Positions 17,022-25,580 of a stretch of 64,000 bases of DNA are shown one piece after another (the first letter of the stretch is position 1; each line of letters begins with the position of its first letter). The stretch spans positions 5,084,001-5,148,000 of the forward strand of contig NZ_FPJG01000006.1 in NCBI RefSeq assembly GCF_900119165.1. The letters run 5' to 3'. The position numbers were made by a program, and so were the translations under genes. Below the pieces are notes generated by a model. It saw nothing but the letters and a program-made list of their open reading frames with translations, was not told the DNA's origin and did not search any database. Source of the stretch: Amycolatopsis australiensis (lineage in GTDB: Bacteria > Actinomycetota > Actinomycetes > Mycobacteriales > Pseudonocardiaceae).

Positions 17022-17107
17022 GCCGCTTCGTCCCGGACGGCGCGCACGTCGACGAGGGTTTCGGGAGACCAGCCGTCGCCGCGGGGTCGCGTTGCGTCGG
17101 TGGTCAT
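17018..17107 (-). CDS. Small ORF (29 aa) upstream of the anti-sigma-type ATPase
   Basis: Reads MTTDATRPRGDGWSPETLVD and nine further residues. GGAG lies six bases before the ATG, third codon positions are mostly G/C, and its TGA overlaps the ATG at 17021 as ATGA. These features support translation, perhaps as a leader that couples the ATPase gene. No homology is recognised. Confidence 0.35.
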   Translation of the reverse strand: MTTDATRPRGDGWSPETLVDVRAVRDEAA

Positions 17108-17207
17108 GCGGGACTCCAGGCTGGGGATCGGGGGTGCGGGCTGACGGCTCAACCTGCTCCGGACGCAATCTACCAGCGCCGCGGCCGCCGGGCAGCGCGG
17201 TGGCCCG

Positions 17208-18377
17208 TCACCGTCCTTTGAGGACTTCCCGGCGCCGGGCGGGCTCGCCGGCCTGCTCCGGGGCCGGAGCCGGCGGCACGATGGCGACGTTGACCGTGCG
17301 GGTCAGCCGTTCGTAGGGGGCCCGGTGCTCGTTGTCGAGCAGCACCGCCAGCGGCGTCCAGACGCCGACGACGAACGCCGACGCGGCCAGGGCGACCGGC
17401 AGGAGCAGCTGCTCGGGGTGCCGGCCGAGGTCCCAGTGGTCCACCTCGAGCAGCAGCCAGGTCAGCCACAGCGGGGAGAGCAGGACGCCGTTGCGGACCA
17501 GCAGCGCGATCGGCCCGGCCCGGCGTCCGCCCCGGCGCGTCACGCGCAGCAGCATGGCCCGCTTGCCGGGCGTCGAGCCGGTCACCGCGGGCAGCACCAC
17601 GAACCAGACGACGGCGAGGATGACGACCGGGGTGTCACGGTGCCGCAGGTCCTCGCCGAACAGCGTCAGCAGGCCGAAGAGGAAGCCGAGCAGCGCGGCG
17701 AACCCGAGCAGGTCGGTCGCGAGCGCGAACAGCCGGCGGGTGAACGTCACTTTCCCGGCGTAGCGGCGGCGGTCGTGTTCCGGTTCGAGCGCGGGCAGGA
17801 GCCGGCCGAGCGGTCCGGCGAGCAGCCAGCCCGCGACGGCTCCGGCGGTGTTGAGGATCAAGTCGTCGACGCTGAACAGCCGGTACGGGCACGGGTAGAC
17901 GAACCACAGCCCGGTCAGCTGCGTCAGCTCGAAGAACAGCGAGACGCCGAAGCCGACGAGCGTCGCCGGCAGGAGGCGCATCCGCTGCGCGTAGCGGACG
18001 TAGAACCCGAGCGGCGCCAGCATCACGACGTTCAGCGCGGTGGTCCAGACCGCCGGGTTGTGCAGCAGCGCGCCGGGACTCCAGTGGCCGCGAGCGCGCT
18101 GCGAGACCACCTCGACGAAGTAGAACGGACGCAGCTGCGGGGAACTCGCGTAGGTGTGGCCCGCGCAGTAGGCCGGGTCGGCGGGCAGCGGCAGGACCGT
18201 CTGCGTCGCGATCGCCAGCAGGTAGAACAGGAACGCGTAGAACACGAACGTCGGCCACCCGCCGGCCCGGCCGCGGCGCCGGTAGCTGACGAAGGCGGCC
18301 GGCAGCATGACGGCCAGCGCGAGGAACGGGAACAGGATGAGGGCGGTCCGGACGGGGACGAGGTAGGTGGCGACCAC
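17208..18377 (-). CDS. VanZ-RDD fusion membrane protein
   Basis: A 389-residue integral membrane protein. The N-terminal half (about residues 10-205) is a VanZ-like domain with helices and the family pattern NVVMLAPLGFYVR, FELTQL and SVDDLILNTAGAVAGWLL. The C-terminal half (about residues 215-370) is an RDD domain with ALATDLLGF, the polar GSTPGKRAMLLRV and a final transmembrane pair. VanZ proteins are linked to low-level teicoplanin resistance and envelope functions; RDD proteins are possible transporters. No neighbour explains it. The GTG start follows GGTACCACCGGC without a strong ribosome binding site. Confidence 0.83.
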   Translation of the reverse strand: MVATYLVPVRTALILFPFLALAVMLPAAFVSYRRRGRAGGWPTFVFYAFLFYLLAIATQTVLPLPADPAYCAGHTYASSPQLRPFYFVEVVSQRARGHWSPGALLHNPAVWTTALNVVMLAPLGFYVRYAQRMRLLPATLVGFGVSLFFELTQLTGLWFVYPCPYRLFSVDDLILNTAGAVAGWLLAGPLGRLLPALEPEHDRRRYAGKVTFTRRLFALATDLLGFAALLGFLFGLLTLFGEDLRHRDTPVVILAVVWFVVLPAVTGSTPGKRAMLLRVTRRGGRRAGPIALLVRNGVLLSPLWLTWLLLEVDHWDLGRHPEQLLLPVALAASAFVVGVWTPLAVLLDNEHRAPYERLTRTVNVAIVPPAPAPEQAGEPARRREVLKGR

Positions 18378-18452
18378 GGAGCCGGTGGTACCCAGCCGCC
18401 GGGGGAGCCAAGCGTGGTTCCTCCCGGCGGCGAGGCGATCACCGGATCGGGA

Positions 18453-18647
18453 TCACTGCGGGGGCGCGTCCTGCTGGCCGCCGCCCTGCTGGTGCAGGTA
18501 GTCCTTCACCTTCTCCGAGCCCTGGTCGATCTTGTCGGCGTGGTCGCCGAAGCGCTGCTTGGCGGCTTCCGCGGCCTTGTCGACTCCCTGGTCGGCCTGC
18601 TCCGGGTGCTTCCCGAGCGTTTCCTTGGCCTTGTCGAACAGATTCAT
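18453..18647 (-). CDS. MT0933-like antitoxin family protein
   Basis: A 64-residue hydrophilic protein, MNLFDKAKETLGKHPEQADQ and on, matching the MT0933/Rv0909 antitoxin family of short Lys/Glu/Asp-rich helices. GGAGGGCCGACCG precedes the ATG. In Mycobacterium tuberculosis the family pairs with a toxin, but no toxin gene is adjacent here, so it may be a solitary stress protein. Alternative: a CsbD-like stress protein. Confidence 0.7.
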   Translation of the reverse strand: MNLFDKAKETLGKHPEQADQGVDKAAEAAKQRFGDHADKIDQGSEKVKDYLHQQGGGQQDAPPQ

Positions 18648-18789
18648 CGGTCGGCCCTCCGTTCGCCAATCCGATCTTCGGACGCTTCGAGGAGACCATC
18701 GGCGTAGCGGGCCCGCAACCGAACGGCGGCCGGCACTCACCTGTCGTGGGTATTCCGGGCGCTTTCGCGGGTGAAAGCCGGCGTCCCGG

Positions 18790-18814
18790 GTTTGAACGGC
18801 ACGAGCCCGGGTAC
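18790..18814 (+). promoter_or_regulatory. SigB/SigF-type promoter of the PPOX-fold gene
   Basis: GTTT and GGGTAC separated by 15 bases, an exact match to the SigF/SigB consensus, 42 bases before the ATG at 18857. Confidence 0.5.
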
Positions 18815-18856
18815 GGGCGCCGATTCCTTTCCGGCCCCGGCCCGGTCGGTACGGGC

Positions 18857-19270
18857 ATGACCACTTCGACAGACATCACGCTGACCGCAGCCGCCCGCGA
18901 GGTGCTCGACGGCCCGCACACCGCCGTGCTCGCGACCGCCAACGCCGACGGGCGGCCGCAGTCGTCGGTGATCTTCGTCAAGCGCGACGGCGACACCGTC
19001 GTGTTCAGCACCATCGAAGGCAGGCTGAAGACCCGCAACATGCGGCGCGACCCGCGGGTCAGCCTGCTGGTGTCGAGCCATCCCGGCCGCTGGGTCGAAG
19101 TCCGCGGCCGCGTCGAGATCACCGAAGACCCGCAGAAGGTGCTTCTGCACGAAATGTACGACCGGTACATGGGCGGGCAGACGCCGCCGCCGGAACCCGG
19201 CGCCGAGCGGCTGATCGTCCGGATCGTCCCCGAAAAGCTCTACGTCTGGCCACCCGCGGAGGGCGCGTGA
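18857..19270 (+). CDS. PPOX-class (F420/flavin-dependent) oxidoreductase
   Basis: A 137-residue split-barrel protein of the pyridoxamine-5'-phosphate-oxidase-like superfamily, which in actinobacteria often uses F420. Visible family segments are HTAVLATANADGRPQSSVIFV, VVFSTIEGRLKTRNMRRDPRVSLLV and the C-terminal KLYVWPP. It probably reduces an unknown substrate in the cytoplasm. It lies behind a SigB-type promoter and is followed by a terminator hairpin, so it is likely monocistronic and stress-induced. Confidence 0.83.
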   Translation: MTTSTDITLTAAAREVLDGPHTAVLATANADGRPQSSVIFVKRDGDTVVFSTIEGRLKTRNMRRDPRVSLLVSSHPGRWVEVRGRVEITEDPQKVLLHEMYDRYMGGQTPPPEPGAERLIVRIVPEKLYVWPPAEGA

Positions 19271-19282
19271 ACCGGCCGGGGC

Positions 19283-19305
19283 CCTCACCCGTATACCGGG
19301 TGAGG
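19283..19305 (+). terminator. Hairpin terminator after the PPOX-fold gene
   Basis: Perfect 9-bp stem CCTCACCCG / CGGGTGAGG with a 5-base loop, 12 bases after the stop. Confidence 0.55.
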
Positions 19306-19363
19306 ATCGCCGGCCCGCCGCAGGGCCGCCGGTCACCGCCGCGAACGACGACGTGAGGCCCGC

Positions 19364-21043
19364 ATGCGTGGAACAACCGGTCCGACGGCACCGGCCGCGA
19401 CCCTGCCCGACTTCGGGCTGCCCCGGCCCGGCGGGCGGCACGCCGTCGCCGACCGGGTCCTGACCGTGCTCGCGGCGGTGCTCGTGCTGTTCGCGTTGCT
19501 CGCGCCGGACGACCTCACGGCGTTCTCCGGCGGGGCGCTCGTGCGCGTACCGGTCGAAGGGCTCATCGTCGCCGCGTTCGCGCTGGTCTTGCCGCCGCGG
19601 CCGCGGCGGGTCGTCGCGGTGGCCGTCGGAGTGGTCCTCGGGCTGCTCGTCGTGCTCAAGGCGCTCGACACCGGCTTCTACGCGACGCTGGAGAAGCCGT
19701 TCGACCCGGTTTACGACTGGAGCTTCTTCGGCGCCGGGGTGGAGTTCCTCGCCGGCCAGATCGGCGACGCCGGCGCGGTCGCCGCGCTGGCCGGGGCCGC
19801 GCTCCTGGCGGTGGCCGTCGTCGTGCTCATGGTGCTGGCGATGCTGCGGCTGACCCGGGTCGCCGCCGGGCGGCGGACCGGGGCGACGCGCGTGGTGGCC
19901 GTCCTCGGCGTGGTCTGGATCGCCTGCTCGGTGTCCGGCGCCGAAATCGCGCCGGGGCAGCCGGTCGCCGCGCAGAGCGCCGCGGCGCTGGCCTACGGCG
20001 ACCTGCGCCAGGTGAGCGCGGACCTGCGCGAACAGCGCCCGTTCGGCGAGGTGGCCGCGGCAGACGCGTTCCGGGACACCCCGGGCGACCGGCTCCTGAA
20101 CGGGCTGCGGGGCAAGAACGTCGTGCTCACCTTCGTCGAGAGCTACGGCCGCATCGCGCTCGACGACCCGGCGTTCGGGCCGGAGATCGGCGCGACGCTC
20201 GACGCGGGCACGGCGCAGCTGCGGGCGGCGGGCATCGGGGCCAAGAGCGCGTTCCTGTCGTCCTCGACGTTCGGCGGCGGCAGCTGGCTCGCGCACTCGA
20301 CCGTGCAGTCCGGGATGTGGATCGACAACCAGCAGCGGTACGACGACCTGCTCGGCAGCGACCGGCTGACCCTCGGCGGCGCGTTCCAGCGGGCCGGCTG
20401 GAAGACCGTCTGGGACGTGCCGGCGCACACCAAGGACTGGCCCGAGGGGCAGAAGTTCTACCACCCGGACGCCTACTACGACGCCCACCACGTCGGCTAC
20501 CGCGGCCCGGGGTACGCCTACGCGACCATGCCGGACCAGTTCACGCTCGCGACGCTGCAGCACACCGAGCTGGCCGAAGCCGGGCAGCGGCCGGTGATGG
20601 CGGAGGTGGACCTCGTCTCCAGCCACGCGCCGTGGTCGCCGCGGCCCTGGCTGGTCGACTGGAACCAGGTCGGCGACGGCTCGGTGTTCGCGCCGCAGCC
20701 GGGCGCCGGCGAGGCGCCGGAGTCGGTGTGGAAGGACCCGGCGAAGATCCGCGACGCCTACCGCGACGCGACCGACTACTCGTTGCGGACGCTCATTTCG
20801 TTCGTGCAGCACTACGGCGACGACAACCTGGTCCTCGTCTTCCTCGGCGACCACCAGCCGCCGGTGGTCACGCCGCAGGGCGCGGTGCACGACGTGCCGA
20901 TCACGCTCGTCGCCAAGGACCCGAAGGTGCTGGACCGGATCGCCGGCTGGGGCTGGTCGGACGGCCTCCGCCCGGCCGCGCAGGCCCCGGTCTGGAAGAT
21001 GGACTCCTTCCGCGACCGCTTCCTCTCCGCGTTCGCCCGCTGA
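19364..21043 (+). CDS. Membrane-anchored sulfatase-family protein (LTA synthase/phosphoglycerol transferase-like)
   Basis: A 559-residue protein with four or five N-terminal transmembrane helices (about residues 30-190) and an extracellular alkaline-phosphatase-superfamily domain. The metal/nucleophile region is NVVLTFVESYGRIALDDP, with the expected nucleophile region at STFGGGSWLAHSTVQSG; later conserved parts are DLVSSHAPW and VFLGDHQPP. Such enzymes transfer phosphoglycerol or phosphoethanolamine to surface glycans or cleave sulfate esters. Actinomycetes generally lack classical lipoteichoic acid, so the substrate is unknown. A GACGTGAGG precedes the ATG. Confidence 0.82.
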   Translation: MRGTTGPTAPAATLPDFGLPRPGGRHAVADRVLTVLAAVLVLFALLAPDDLTAFSGGALVRVPVEGLIVAAFALVLPPRPRRVVAVAVGVVLGLLVVLKALDTGFYATLEKPFDPVYDWSFFGAGVEFLAGQIGDAGAVAALAGAALLAVAVVVLMVLAMLRLTRVAAGRRTGATRVVAVLGVVWIACSVSGAEIAPGQPVAAQSAAALAYGDLRQVSADLREQRPFGEVAAADAFRDTPGDRLLNGLRGKNVVLTFVESYGRIALDDPAFGPEIGATLDAGTAQLRAAGIGAKSAFLSSSTFGGGSWLAHSTVQSGMWIDNQQRYDDLLGSDRLTLGGAFQRAGWKTVWDVPAHTKDWPEGQKFYHPDAYYDAHHVGYRGPGYAYATMPDQFTLATLQHTELAEAGQRPVMAEVDLVSSHAPWSPRPWLVDWNQVGDGSVFAPQPGAGEAPESVWKDPAKIRDAYRDATDYSLRTLISFVQHYGDDNLVLVFLGDHQPPVVTPQGAVHDVPITLVAKDPKVLDRIAGWGWSDGLRPAAQAPVWKMDSFRDRFLSAFAR

Positions 21044-21371
21044 GGGTCCTCTCGCGACACTCGCGGGAGCGGCGGAGGGTACGGACATGCACGTCCGCTG
21101 CCCGGCAGACTCCGGTTCCGGCCCGTGCCGACCCGCCCGTGCTGTACTTGGTCCAGACCTTCGTGGCGCGGCCGGATCAGCCGGTTCGCGCCCGTTCGCG
21201 TGTCCGGAAAGTGTTGCCGCACAAGAGTTGCAGATTATCGGTCCGTTGTGGACAGTCGTTCGCCTCCGCGAATTCCGGACAGAAGACCGGACAAATCTGG
21301 ACCGGCTCCGGGGCGCGCCCGCACACTCGGCGCACGGTGTGTTTCTTTCCCCCTTCCCCGGAGGAGACCTC

Positions 21372-22493
21372 ATGCGTCGAAGAATCGCTCTCGCCCTCGG
21401 CGGCGCCGCCGTCCTCACCGCGAGCCTCGCGTCCGCCTCGCTCAGCCCGGCCGCCGCGTCGCCGGGGCTGATCGCCGCCATGCAGCGGGACTTCGGCCTG
21501 ACCGCCGCCCAGGCCGAAACCCGGCTCGGGCAGGAGGTGACCGCCGCGCGGGTGCTGCCCGCCGCGCAACGGGCCGCCGGTGCCGCGTTCGGCGGCGCCT
21601 GGTTCGACCCGGCGCTGGGCAAGCTCGTGGTCGGCGTGACCGACCCGGCCGCGGCCCCCGCCGTGCGTCAAGCCGGTGCCGAGCCCGCCGCCGCCCGCGT
21701 CAGCGCGGCGGAACTGGACGCCACGAAGGCCGCGATCGACGCCTCGGCCAAGGCGGACCCCGCCCCGGCGGCCGTCAGCGGCTGGCGCGCCGACCCGCGT
21801 GCCGGCAGCGTCGTGGTCACCGTCCGGCCGGGCGCGCACGGCGCCGACGTCGACGCCTTCCTGGCCCGTGCGGCGAAAGCCGGCCCGGTCACGGTGGCCA
21901 CCGCCCCGGCCGCCCGGCCGTTCTCGGCCGGCACCGTCGGCGGCGACCCGTACTACATCAACGGGAACACGCGCTGCTCGATCGGCTTCTCCGTCCAGGG
22001 CGGCTTCGTCAGCGCGGGCCACTGCGGCGGCGTGGGCAGCTCGGTCGTCGGCTGGGACGGCTCGGCGATGGGCACGTTCGCGGGCTCTTCCTTCCCCGGC
22101 AACGACTATTCGTTCATCCGCATCGGCAACGGCTGGTGGACCGCGCCGGTCGTGCTCGGCTGGGGCACGGTCAGCGACGCGCTCGTCCGCGGGTCGTGGG
22201 TCGCCCCGGTCGGGACGTCGGTGTGCCGCTCGGGCTCGACGACGCACTGGCACTGCGGCACGGTGGAAGGCCTGAACGAGACGGTCAACTACGCCCAGGG
22301 CGCGGTCTACCAGCTGACCCGCACCACCGTCTGCGCCGAGCCCGGCGACTCGGGTGGCTCGTTCATCACCGGCGACCAGGCCCAGGGCGTGACGTCGGGC
22401 GGCTGGGGCAACTGCAGCTCCGGCGGGGAGACGTGGTTCCAGCCGGTCAACGAGATCCTGCAGACCTACGGCCTGTCGCTCGTGACCGCGTAG
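21372..22493 (+). CDS. Secreted S1 family serine protease (streptogrisin/alpha-lytic type) with prodomain
   Basis: A 373-residue preproprotein. Residues 1-29 are a Sec signal peptide, about 30-185 the alpha-lytic-type prodomain that helps folding, and about 188-373 the mature chymotrypsin-like protease. The catalytic triad is His217 (SAGHCG), Asp245 (GNDYSF) and Ser327 (GDSGGS); paired Cys residues fit the streptogrisin disulfides. GGAGGAG precedes the ATG. The 328 bases upstream carry no gene; a promoter probably lies there but I cannot fix it. A strong hairpin follows. Confidence 0.93.
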   Translation: MRRRIALALGGAAVLTASLASASLSPAAASPGLIAAMQRDFGLTAAQAETRLGQEVTAARVLPAAQRAAGAAFGGAWFDPALGKLVVGVTDPAAAPAVRQAGAEPAAARVSAAELDATKAAIDASAKADPAPAAVSGWRADPRAGSVVVTVRPGAHGADVDAFLARAAKAGPVTVATAPAARPFSAGTVGGDPYYINGNTRCSIGFSVQGGFVSAGHCGGVGSSVVGWDGSAMGTFAGSSFPGNDYSFIRIGNGWWTAPVVLGWGTVSDALVRGSWVAPVGTSVCRSGSTTHWHCGTVEGLNETVNYAQGAVYQLTRTTVCAEPGDSGGSFITGDQAQGVTSGGWGNCSSGGETWFQPVNEILQTYGLSLVTA

Positions 22494-22504
22494 GAGCCGC
22501 GAAT

Positions 22505-22540
22505 CCGGCGGCGGCCGATGAATCCGGCGGCCGCCGCCGG
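22505..22540 (+). terminator. Hairpin terminator after the S1 protease gene
   Basis: Perfect 12-bp stem (CCGGCGGCGGCC with GGCCGCCGCCGG) and 12-base loop, starting 11 bases after the stop codon. Confidence 0.6.
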
Positions 22541-22592
22541 TAGGTACCGGTGACCGCGCCACCGGGGCGCGGCGGAACCACCGGGAGCAGAC

Positions 22593-23141
22593 ATGAGCGT
22601 GATCGTCGTCGAGTTCGTCACCCTGGACGGGGTCGCGGAGGACCCGGACGGTTCCGGCGGCACCGCCACCGGCGGCTGGGCGTTCCGGCACGGGCCGGAG
22701 GCGGTGGCGGGGGACAAGTTCCGGCTCGGCGCCAAGCTCGACACGGGCGTCCTGCTGCTCGGCCGGACCACCTGGGAGCTGTTCGCGAAGCTGTGGCCCG
22801 GGCGCACCGGCGAGTTCCCGGACCGGCTGAACGCGGCCGCGAAGCTGGTCGCCTCGCGGACCCTCCACGACGTGTCGGCGTGGCAGAACTCCGAGCTGCT
22901 GTCGGGCGATCTCGTCGACGCGGTGCGGCGGGAAGAACGCGACGTGATCGTCATCGGCTCGCTGGGCATCGCCCGGGAGCTGGCCGGCCACGGCCTGGTC
23001 GACGAGTACCGCCTGCTCGTGTTCCCGAGCCTGGTGGGCCAGGGCAGGCGGTGGTTCGAGGGTTCGGCACCCGCCGACCTGCGGCTCGTGTCGAGCACGC
23101 AGGTGGGCGCCGGGGTGCTCAGCACCTACCGGACGCGCTAG
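22593..23141 (+). CDS. Dihydrofolate reductase family protein (RibD C-terminal fold)
   Basis: A 182-residue protein of the RibD_C/DHFR-like family, NADPH-dependent reductases of unknown substrate common in actinomycetes. Typical segments are VTLDGVAEDP, GVLLLGRTTWELFA, NAAAKLVASRTL and VIVIGSLGIARELAGHGLVDEYRLLVFPSLVGQGRRWF. It ends convergently with the TetR gene, the two stop codons sharing CTAG at 23138-23141. Confidence 0.87.
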   Translation: MSVIVVEFVTLDGVAEDPDGSGGTATGGWAFRHGPEAVAGDKFRLGAKLDTGVLLLGRTTWELFAKLWPGRTGEFPDRLNAAAKLVASRTLHDVSAWQNSELLSGDLVDAVRREERDVIVIGSLGIARELAGHGLVDEYRLLVFPSLVGQGRRWFEGSAPADLRLVSSTQVGAGVLSTYRTR

Positions 23142-23728
23142 GTCCGCAGGAGGCTCGCGAACCAGCCGGCCAGCACCTGCTGGACCTCGGCGCGCGTGCG
23201 CGCGGGATCGTCGGACGCGGCGATCATCCTCGCCGCTTCCATCACCGCGCTGAGCGCGAGCTGGGCCTGGGCGCGGACGGGCGTCTCCACGATCAGCCCG
23301 TCCGCCCTGGCCTGCTCGAGCAGGGTGACGATCAGGCCGAGGCCGTGCTCGGCCTCGATCTCGCGCCAGGCGTCCCAGCCGAGCACGGCGGGTGCGTCCG
23401 TGAGCGAGATGCGGCGGACGTCCTCGCGCAGGCAGGCGTCGAGGAACACGCCCAGCGCCTGGGTCATGCCGGTCAGCGGGTCCGCGCCGCCGGCGAACGC
23501 CGCCTCGATCTCCTCGGTCAGCTCGCGTTCCAGCTCTTCGACGACGGCGCGGAACAAGCCCTGCTTGTCGGCGTAGTGGTGGTACAGCGCGCCCCGGGTG
23601 ACTCCGGCGGCGCGGGTGATCTCGTCCGCCGGCACGGCCTGGTAGCCGCGGGCGGCGAACAGCTCGCGCGCGGCGGCGACCAGGGCGGCCTTCGTGCCGG
23701 CGGAACGGTCCTGCTGGGTACGTCGCAC
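23138..23728 (-). CDS. TetR/AcrR family regulator
   Basis: A 196-residue repressor. The N-terminal helix-turn-helix is AARELFAARGYQAVPADEITRAAGVTRGALYHHYADKQGLF in outline; the rest is an all-helical ligand-binding domain. It is the second gene of an operon with the hydrolase, whose stop lies four bases upstream of its GTG, and a near-perfect palindrome sits just before the hydrolase. Autoregulation together with the hydrolase is the natural reading. Confidence 0.9.
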   Translation of the reverse strand: MRRTQQDRSAGTKAALVAAARELFAARGYQAVPADEITRAAGVTRGALYHHYADKQGLFRAVVEELERELTEEIEAAFAGGADPLTGMTQALGVFLDACLREDVRRISLTDAPAVLGWDAWREIEAEHGLGLIVTLLEQARADGLIVETPVRAQAQLALSAVMEAARMIAASDDPARTRAEVQQVLAGWFASLLRT

Positions 23729-23732
23729 CCGC

Positions 23733-24602
23733 CTAATCTGCCATGACGCCCGCGAACTCCGTGATGTGCCCGGCCAGCGCCGCGGGCTGGTCTTCGGACA
23801 CGAACGTGTACGAGTCCGGGATCTCCACGAGCCTCGCGTCCGGCAGCAGTGCGGCCAGCCGGTGCGCCAGCCTGATGGGGAACAGCTTGTCCTCCGGCGC
23901 CCACGCGAGCAGCACCGGCCGGTCGAACGCGCGCAGGGCCCCGGCCGCGGCCAGCGTGTGCCGCGGGTGCACGTCCCGCAGCAGCTTCCGCAGGTCGCGG
24001 CGCACGCCGGCGGACTTCCGCAGCGGCGAGAGGTACGCCTGCGCGACGGCGTCCGGCAGCGGCCGCTTGACCACCCAGCCGAAGAGGAACGGCAGCGGGT
24101 ACAGCGCCCGGAACCGCAGCAGCCGGCCGAGCAGGGCCATCGAGCCGGGGAGCCGGGCGAGCAGCGGCAGCGGCTTGAAGATCGGCGGGAAGAAGTACTC
24201 GAAGCAGTCCGACGGCGTGAGCACGACCCGCCCGACCCGTTCCGGGCGCCGGCTGAGCATGATCTGCGTCAGCGCGCCGCCGGTGTCGTTGGCGACGAGC
24301 GTGACGTCGTGCAGGCCGAGCGCATCCAGGAAGTCCGCGATCAGGTCGGCGTTGCCGGTGGGGGAGAGGTCGGCGCCGGCGCGCATCGGGATGTCGTGCG
24401 AGCCCAGCGGCAGGTCGGGGGCGAGGCAGCGGAACCCGGCCGCGGCGACGTCCGGCACCACCTTCCGCCACAGCTCGGCGTTCGTCAGGACCCCGTGGAC
24501 GAACACCACCGGCGCGCCTTCGCCCCGTTCGAAGTACCGCACCTCGCCGGCCGGCAGCCGGATCCGGTGCTCCTGCCCGAGGGATTCGCTGCGTATCGTC
24601 AT
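23733..24602 (-). CDS. Alpha/beta hydrolase with Asp-type nucleophile elbow
   Basis: A 289-residue alpha/beta-hydrolase. The oxyanion region is FVHGVLTNAELWRKV; the nucleophile elbow is VANDTGGALTQ, so the nucleophile is Asp as in haloalkane dehalogenases and some epoxide hydrolases, not Ser. A second acid lies in LLAWAPEDKLFP. The usual catalytic His region reads DSYTFVSEDQP, where His is replaced by Thr, so standard hydrolysis is doubtful. It begins at ATG 24602, ten bases from a palindromic operator, and leads the operon with the TetR gene. Confidence 0.85.
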   Translation of the reverse strand: MTIRSESLGQEHRIRLPAGEVRYFERGEGAPVVFVHGVLTNAELWRKVVPDVAAAGFRCLAPDLPLGSHDIPMRAGADLSPTGNADLIADFLDALGLHDVTLVANDTGGALTQIMLSRRPERVGRVVLTPSDCFEYFFPPIFKPLPLLARLPGSMALLGRLLRFRALYPLPFLFGWVVKRPLPDAVAQAYLSPLRKSAGVRRDLRKLLRDVHPRHTLAAAGALRAFDRPVLLAWAPEDKLFPIRLAHRLAALLPDARLVEIPDSYTFVSEDQPAALAGHITEFAGVMAD

Positions 24603-24611
24603 GCGCCGAGA

Positions 24612-24632
24612 ATACGTACATGGTGTATGTAT
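24612..24632. promoter_or_regulatory. TetR operator of the hydrolase-tetR operon
   Basis: ATACGTACA-TGG-TGTATGTAT: 9-bp arms with one mismatch and a 3-base spacer, an AT-rich palindrome in otherwise GC-rich DNA, immediately upstream of the hydrolase start. Confidence 0.65.
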
Positions 24633-24759
24633 GTAAACGTCGTGAGGAATTCACGAGGCGCCGGCGGCGGCCGTCCGGCCGCGTGGCGGGTGTTGGCGGA
24701 TGTTTGGCCGTCCGGTGTGTCCTGCGGGCCCCTGTCGCCGAGCGCCCACGGAGGACGCG

Positions 24760-25518
24760 ATGAGCCCGTCCCGTTTCGACCGCCGCACGCTGCTCAAGTC
24801 CGGTCTCGTCGTGGCCGGCGGCGTCGCGGCGATGACCGCGTTCCCCGCGGCCGCGGACGCCTACTCGTGGCCGTCTTCGCTGCGGTCCGGCTCGACCGGT
24901 GCCGCGGTGAAGGAGCTGCAGATCCGCGTCGCCGGCTGGGCCGCCGACAGTCCGAAGCAGACGTATGTCGCCGCCGACGGCGAGTTCGGCCCGGGGACGG
25001 CGGCCGCCCTGACCCGCTTCCAGGCCGCGAACCACCTGCCCGCCGACGGTGTCGCCGACGCCGACGACTTCGCCGCGCTGAATGCCCTGGAGTCGGCCGA
25101 CGGCTCGACCGCGCACTTCGAGTGGAGCGAGTTCACCTCGGACGACGGCACCGGGTTCGGCGGCGGGAAGGTCGGCGCGGCGACGGTCAAGGAGAACGTC
25201 CGGCGGCTGATGTACAAGCTGGAAGCGTTGCGGCACAAGGCGGGCGGCCGGGCGATCACGATCTCGTCGGGGTTCCGCAGCATCGCGCACAACCAGGCGG
25301 TGGGCGGGGCGTCGAACAGCATGCACCTCTACGGTGTCGCCGCGGACATCTACGTCAGCGGCCTGACCACCCGGCAGGTCTACGTCCTCGCCGAGGCCTG
25401 TGGCTTCTCCGGCCTGGAGCGGTACACGCTCTCCGACGCCCACCAGCACGTCGACAGCCGGGTCGAGTACCCGTACGGCTCGCAGAGCTGGTGGTGGGAG
25501 AGCGGCACGGTCGGCTGA
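24760..25518 (+). CDS. Secreted D,D-peptidase M15-type with peptidoglycan-binding domain
   Basis: A 252-residue cell-wall enzyme. A Tat-like signal (DRRTLLKSGL and a hydrophobic run ending about residue 34) exports it. About residues 40-110 are a PG_binding_1 domain (LRSGSTGAAVKELQIRVAGW, DGEFGPGTAAALTRFQAANHL). The C-terminal part is a peptidase M15_3 domain: ISSGFRSIAHNQAVGGASNSMHLYGVAADIYV carries the HxxxxAxD zinc motif, and DAHQHVD the third ligand. It should cleave or bind peptidoglycan stem peptides. GGAGGACGCG precedes the ATG. A long-stem terminator follows. Confidence 0.9.
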   Translation: MSPSRFDRRTLLKSGLVVAGGVAAMTAFPAAADAYSWPSSLRSGSTGAAVKELQIRVAGWAADSPKQTYVAADGEFGPGTAAALTRFQAANHLPADGVADADDFAALNALESADGSTAHFEWSEFTSDDGTGFGGGKVGAATVKENVRRLMYKLEALRHKAGGRAITISSGFRSIAHNQAVGGASNSMHLYGVAADIYVSGLTTRQVYVLAEACGFSGLERYTLSDAHQHVDSRVEYPYGSQSWWWESGTVG

Positions 25519-25524
25519 GCCGGC

Positions 25525-25580
25525 GCGGTGATGCCCCGGACGTGGCTTCGGGGAAAGGTCGGATCCGGGGGCATCACCGC
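25525..25580 (+). terminator. Long-stem hairpin terminator after the M15 peptidase gene
   Basis: GCGGTGATGCCCC at 25525 pairs with GGGGGCATCACCGC ending at 25580, extended by GGA/TCC with one bulged base; the loop is about 23 bases. The remaining 300 bases to the next gene hold no gene. Confidence 0.6.

Noticed and set aside
18453..18647. Toxin-antitoxin pair around the MT0933-like gene
   Set aside because: No toxin-like ORF lies next to it on either side; only the family name suggests an antitoxin.
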